DNA from: Monoplex corrugatus
Lineage: Eukaryota > Mollusca > Gastropoda > Littorinimorpha > Ranellidae
DNA length: 64,000 bases
Assembly: GCA_030674185.1 (NCBI GenBank)
Contig: CM060308.1
Span: 41,416,857-41,480,856, forward strand
Direction: 5' to 3'
Under the pieces are notes generated by a model. The model worked only from the letters and a program-made list of their open reading frames with translations. It ran no database searches and had not been told where the DNA came from. The stretch's first letter is position 1, and each line of letters starts with the position of its first letter. Made by a program: the position numbers and the translations under genes. Below are positions 58,904 through 64,000 of the stretch, piece after piece.

Positions 58904-58915
<12 letters not shown>
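58488..58915. repeat. Tandem duplication of about 215 bp
   Basis: GTGGCATAAGCACATTACCT ... CTCACCTGTGGAAGATCTCC ... GAGAATCTATATTAATACAA occurs twice (from about 58490 and 58705). A (GA)n stretch starts each unit and another follows (58913-58948). Confidence 0.92.
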
Positions 58916-58948
<33 letters not shown>

Positions 58949-58950
<2 letters not shown>

Positions 58951-60715
58951 TATAACTATGGGAAAATCACCAGTACTATCCAGAAATTACTTTGATAAAA
59001 ATACAACTACTGACTCAGAAATATATAACTTCTTACTAAAACCAACTATAAAACAAAAAAAAGTCAGTAAAACATGTATAGTTAATGACTGAATCAATAA
59101 AATATATAGAGTTAGAGATTGAGTCAGTAAATTATATATTCAAATTCTTACATAAAATGTTACACTATTTTATGTTTTTAGTGTATTTGTGAAATGTAAA
59201 GGAAGACTCAAATGTTACTAGTTTTTAGTCTATTTGTGAAATGTAACAGGAAGACTCATCAAATGTTACTGTGTTTCGATGGAGATCTTAGATTAGGTGG
59301 AAGCTACCAGAGCACCAAAGACTTTAATTTAAACATGTCATTTCTAGATATTGTAACTTTAATGGGATTTCATGGGTTTGTCATGAATTTTAATCAAAGC
59401 ATTTATGGGACAAATCTTATTACATTTTTATGCATGTTTATCTGTAGTGTTAATTGTAAACAAATCGTTCAGCAGAAGTGCACCAAGTCTTACATAATCT
59501 GTTAGTTGCAGATTGGATGATTTTAGATAAACAACTTTTAGTACACGTTTGTAGGTGCTTACTAAAGTTTTCATAGTATTGCATTAGCGAGTAGCTGAGC
59601 ATGAGAGAGAGAAGAAGCGTTGAGCATGAGAGAGAGAGAGAGAGAGAGTATTGTTATAACGATGCTTACAAGCTCATCAGAACATGAAAAATAACACGGT
59701 ATGTCTAGTGTCACAATAGATGCATATATCCATAAAATGACAATTACTGAATGTAGACGCATATATCTATAAAATGACAATTATTGAATCAGTTTTCGTT
59801 TTAGCAGCTGATGAATCCATTGGAACATTCTTCTCAGTAGTTTGACGGTTCTACTTAATTTTTTTTCATATATTCATACACACTTTAGATATTATAGTGA
59901 TATTATTTTGTTGCTTATGATTATACAGCAGTGTTAAGTAAGCATGTATGATTTTATATATGAAAATGGCATGATTTAAAAAAAAATTTTAATCAAGAAA
60001 GCCCAGTATGCAGCAATGTTAGGTTGTTGAATACACATAGATCAGTCTTCATAAATACCATTTTTGATAATAAAGTTACATATTAACTGTATGCTTTTAA
60101 GCAAAAATTTCGTGCTGCAGCTAAGTTATTAATCAAGAAAGCTTATCATGCAGCATTTATATGTAGACAAATGTACGTAAATGGGTCAGTATATATATTA
60201 ACCGTTCACATATTATGATAAATTTGTATATCGATATGTATACATTTGGGTGAAATGGCATGATGCTGCTGTAAACAGTTATGAAAATCCCGTAATGCAG
60301 CAATGAAACTCAGACGAATGTATATAAATGGGGTTTGTCTTTGTGAAGATCACGTAATCTGCATACAAGTATATGCATTTTTAGTATGACTGTTCCTCAT
60401 GAAGAACATACATTTTTTCATATGATATTCAAGTTGAATATGAATATACGCGTTTGGGAGGGGCAATGAAGACCACATATATTTTTGTTCTATCATTCAA
60501 GTTCCATGTTAATATGTGCATTTGGGTGTAGTTGGGCATTGAAGATTATGTAATTCATAGTTATGTATTTGTTGCTAGCTTTTATCTTGTTGGATTACGT
60601 GGTGGATATGTGCAATGTGGTTTTGTAGATTTTTTGGTGTTATTGTTCATTATGAAATCTGGGTGCAGTGTTGTTACTTTGTGCATTGAAAAGTGTATAA
60701 ATTGATGCTGTTTAA

Positions 60716-60717
<2 letters not shown>
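58949..60717. other. No gene; short and diverged tandem repeats
   Basis: A 52-bp duplication at about 59178-59265 (TTTAGTGTATTTGTGAAATG / TTTAGTCTATTTGTGAAATG). From 59980 to 60560, diverged units share AATCAAGAAAGC, ATGCAGCAATG and ATGTATATAAATGGG-type words. AT-rich throughout. Confidence 0.6.
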
Positions 60718-60761
<44 letters not shown>

Positions 60762-60842
60762 TGCGTCGCGCGTGTGTGTGTGCGTGGGTGTAGTATGTGT
60801 GTACGTGTGTGTGTGTGTACGTTTATGTGTGTGTGTGTTTTA
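60718..60842. repeat. (GT)n microsatellite with CGCG interruption
   Basis: GT repeats 60718-60758, GTCGCGCGTG, then GTGTGTACG units. Confidence 0.93.
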
Positions 60843-60999
60843 TTGGTGATGTTTTTTAATACAAAAAAAAAACAACCGTTGTCTGGTTTATTGTTTGTCA
60901 CTTGTTTACTCGGTGTTTAACATTTAAGATTTGACAGATTTCTTGACAGTAAAAGTCTTCAAAAATGATTGCTGATGTCTTCTGTTCTGTGTGTCTTCC

Positions 61000-61225
61000 T
61001 TCCCTCCTGTCTCCTCCTTTCTTCCTTGCTCTCTCTCTTTCTCTCCCGGGTTTCTTCCATACACCCACACACATATCTCTCGTCATTCGATCTCTGTGTG
61101 TGTCCCTCTCTGTCTGTCTGTCTCTTTCTCATCTCATTCTCTCTCTCTCCCTCCCCGCTATCTCTGTCTCTCAGTATCTACCATTTCGTCTTGTCTCTCT
61201 TGGTCTCTCTGTCTGTATGTCTGTT

Positions 61226-61257
<32 letters not shown>

Positions 61258-61262
61258 ACACA
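61000..61262. repeat. Pyrimidine-rich (CTCT/CTGT)n tract
   Basis: C/T-rich plus strand with TCTGTCTG units and a pure (CT)n at 61236-61257. The ORFs over it are compositional. Confidence 0.88.
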
Positions 61263-62748
61263 ACTTTCATACACGCACGCGCGCCCACACACGTACACAC
61301 TTCAACAGCCATTTATTTTCAGATTAACTAATGTAGCGTTCACACAGACCCATTCATCATAAACCATTTAATGTCAGGTTAACATTTAAGTTGTACTGAT
61401 TTATCAAAATTATGTATAATCCAACGTGGAGATCATTGAAACATACGCACGATGAATAAAATATATTCGAGAAACATGTTTGAATTCGTTAAGATGCAAT
61501 GAACGAATGAGAAACCGACAAGCGATTTGAAGTCTTAAAAGCAACTATAATTTAAAGTTTGAACTGAAACTGGATAAAACACACATACACACATACGCGC
61601 ACACACACATACACTTTTCACACACATGCACACGTATACATGCACGCATGCACGTGCGCTATGCTTGCTTGCTTAACCTTCCTATAGGAAGCTGATGAGG
61701 GTGAGGGAGTCAAAAGTTAAGTTTTTGCTTTGCTAGCATGGTTTTCAGAGGATATGGTGGTGCTTACAGCATTTCAGTGCATTATATGAGTGAGTCCGCC
61801 AGGCCTGAAGAAAATGCTGATCAGTTTGTATGGACTTTTTAGACAGAACTATTTCAGGAGGGGTGTCTTGAGCAAATTGGACCTGGCGGAGCTCATCCCT
61901 TTCCAGATCGGAAATTTTTTTGTTGGGTTCACTGCCCGCACATGGCAGGTTGTACTGGGTGACCAGTAACGGAGGATGATCTCTGACTTGACTTTAAACC
62001 TTTGACTCCCACACCCTATCCACCACCAGCAAAAAATTAACCCTTTGACTCACTCACCCTAGCCACAAAGTTTTTTTTTATGTTATTATTTTTTTTAATT
62101 CCCACCAGGGTCAGCGAGTCAAAGGATTAAATTTCTGCTTTACTGTCATGGTTGACAAAACAGGACATCAGGCTGAGTGAGTCAAAGGACTATGTAGACA
62201 TCTGCAGAAACGCAGACTTCTGACACACAACGACATAGTTGGAGGAATCTGGTGAAACAATGACTCTTCACGGAATTAATGGAGGGGGGGAGGAGGAGGA
62301 GGAGGGAGACTGATCCTACAGGCGCATATTCTTCCACTGGGTTGCATGTATTACATTTTTCTTAACTTACATAGTAGGGACCCACATAATATGAAGCTAC
62401 AGGATCTGTCCTTTGGACAAATGGAGAAATGTTTGTAAGGAGAAGGAAATACTTAGAATAGCGGGATCGGGTATAGAGAAAAATTGTAAGAGAAATACCC
62501 GATACTTTCACCTTGGTTACAACGTATTATTTATAAGTTGTTTTTCTTAGTTTGTGAAGAAAGATAGTGCGTGTAGGCTACGCGTATAGCATCATTCTGT
62601 GTTGTGAAGTGCGTGATTGCTCTCACTGTTTTCGTTTGATAAGGTTTTGGTGGGTGAATTTCCGTTTGGAAAAGTTTTTATCATCAAAGTGGTTCTTTGT
62701 GTGTTTAGTTTGTATTGATTTTGGTTGTGTTGGTCCTTCTCCTCTCTT
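61263..62748. other. No gene; two TTAA-MITE copies inside
   Basis: A partial copy at 61673-61745 (TTAACCTTCCTATAGGAAGC ... TTTTGCTTTGCTAGCATGG) and a fuller one at 61993-62192 (TTTGACTCCCACACCCTATC on the left, GTGAGTCAAAGGACT on the right). A GGA-rich stretch lies at 62280-62310. The rest is unique. Confidence 0.6.
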
Positions 62749-63345
62749 TTAGATCAGGAGGTTTGGAGTGTGGTTGTTTCCTTGAGTCGTCGACACTGTT
62801 TGCTGTTGTCTTTGATACTGTGAGGCACTGACTGGAGATGTTGATGACGCTTTGCCATGTGTCAGTATTTTGTATAGCCGATGTACTTGGAGCTGTTTGA
62901 ATATAAGAAGGTCGATGTCTTTGATGAAAAAGGAGAGACCTTTTCTAGAAAGATGAATATTGTCAACGTGTACCTCTTGGTCTTGACTGACATGTTCCTG
63001 TGTTCCAGTCAAAGAGAGTGAAATGCAAAGGACATGGAGATTGTGCAAGTTTGTTTCAAGGTGTTGTGGGATGGCTGTTATGGCCATGCGTTGGCAACGT
63101 GAACGAAGGCCTTTGTGTTGAGCAGTTCATAGATAACTGTGATGAATCAAAAAGTTTGCTTGCTGTTTTCTTGCATTTTCCTCCATACCTATGTAAAAGA
63201 CAACTCTTTTCACGCTGGGAATGATGTTGAATAGTTGATTATGTTTGTGAGAGTGCTGAAAACTATCGTGTTGAAGGTTTATGAGTATTTTCTCATGTGT
63301 TGTCTAAGCGTCTCCTGTTGATGTTCTTTAGATTAGAGTCACCAC
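62749..63345 (-). pseudogene. Decayed SGNH-hydrolase-like domain (probable LINE-associated esterase relic)
   Basis: On the minus strand a GDS-type block I (IRGDSNLKNINRRRL, with GDS at 63343-63335) lies about 380 bp before a block-V-like VHVDNIHLSRKGLSFF (DNIHL at 62964-62950), the Asp-His pair of SGNH hydrolases. Between them the frame is broken. The last part is open as a 112-codon ORF (63087-62749). Such esterase domains occur in ORF1 of some CR1/L2-type LINEs and in mollusc gene families (family knowledge). Which one applies here is unclear. Confidence 0.5.
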
Positions 63346-63507
63346 GAATCTGGTGTGTTTATGTGTCAGAAAAAAAGAATGGATGGTGAGGGAAAAAGGC
63401 TTCGTTTAGGTAGGCCTACTTACTATTGTGTAAATCCTGTCATACGGGTTTCATTGTGGCAAATTTCTGCACGCGGTTATGTTCTGCATCAGCTGGGTTA
63501 TTCATAA

Positions 63508-63755
63508 TGGCTTATACAATACAATACAATACAATACAATACAATACAATACAATACAATACATACAATACAATACAATACAATACAATATTTTATTTAT
63601 ATAGCGCAAAATCTGATAAAATCAATCTAAGCGCTAACAGACACACACGCACGCACGCACACCACGCACGCACGCACGCGCGCACACACACACACACGGC
63701 GCACACACCACCACACACACACAACACACACAACGCACACGCACACGCACACGGC
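63508..63755. repeat. (ACAAT)n pentanucleotide array and CACG-rich repeat
   Basis: About 80 bp of ACAAT units (63514-63592), then TTATTTATATAGCGC (reverse of the LINE 3' end word GCGCTATATAAAT) and a CACGCACG block (63641-63753). Confidence 0.93.
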
Positions 63756-64000
63756 TATAATGGGGAGAAAGAATAAAGCAATGGAAAATTATAGAGAGCA
63801 TTATATACAATTATATTTACAATGTGATTCCTCGAGTGGAGACAGGCTTGTGGGATGTTGGTGTTTTATGAGATCTGTATCTTTAGAGATGTTTTAACTG
63901 GTGACAGTATTATTTGGTAGTTCATGTGAGGGGTCAGATGGAACGTATCTTCTATTGTTCATGACTGAAGCTATGTGTTGGACTGTGGAAGGTGGTTAGG

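Overview
This is a eukaryotic, intron-rich, repeat-laden window. The gene content (ARL2, RPS6KC1), several families of tRNA-derived SINEs, decayed LINEs and an extreme density of (GT)n/(CA)n and (GA)n arrays fit an invertebrate metazoan, most likely a mollusc. One SINE (15254-15535) looks like an element I associate with marine and freshwater snails. That assignment is an inference from memory, not a database result.

Three protein-coding genes can be supported. (1) At 52-6866 (+) are the last five coding exons of a beta-propeller protein ending in an FG-GAP-like repeat; the 5' part lies outside the window, and ITFG2 or a related KICSTOR-type propeller is the best guess. (2) At 8989-18810 (-) is a complete five-exon ARL2 gene of 184 codons. 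All splice phases agree, and intron 1 has the hallmarks of a U12-type (minor spliceosome) intron. (3) At 19074-43708 (+) is RPS6KC1, read as 16 coding exons: PX domain, long Ser-rich linkers, MIT domain and a split kinase-like domain lacking DFG. ARL2 and RPS6KC1 are head to head, with 263 bp between their start codons, so they probably share a bidirectional promoter. Two places in RPS6KC1 need a one-base correction or an unseen small intron, and one exon junction has an awkward phase.

Layout: 1-7.2 kb, propeller gene with a 65-bp-arm palindrome and a SINE nest that passes into a 79-bp satellite built from tRNA-like SINE heads. 7.2-9.0 kb, convergent 3' flanks without a recognisable gene. 9.0-18.8 kb, ARL2, whose introns carry a 1.77-kb element with 32-bp inverted termini and an antisense LINE fragment. 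18.8-19.1 kb, divergent promoter. 19.1-43.7 kb, RPS6KC1, whose introns hold a TTAA-bounded piggyBac-like relic, a SINE with an 11-bp target duplication, three LINE fragments (one carrying a nested insertion) and a long polypyrimidine tract. 43.7-64 kb, no host gene that I can support: a TIR element 135 bp after the RPS6KC1 stop, dense microsatellites, a repeat family carrying nuclear-receptor-like palindromes, an L2/CR1-like LINE 3' end and an SGNH-hydrolase-like relic.

Functionally, ARL2 is a small GTPase of the tubulin-cofactor and prenyl-cargo pathways, and RPS6KC1 is a PX/MIT endosomal pseudokinase-like protein. I see no operon-like or defence system here. The novelty lies in genome architecture: repeat birth, nested insertions and splice-site evolution.
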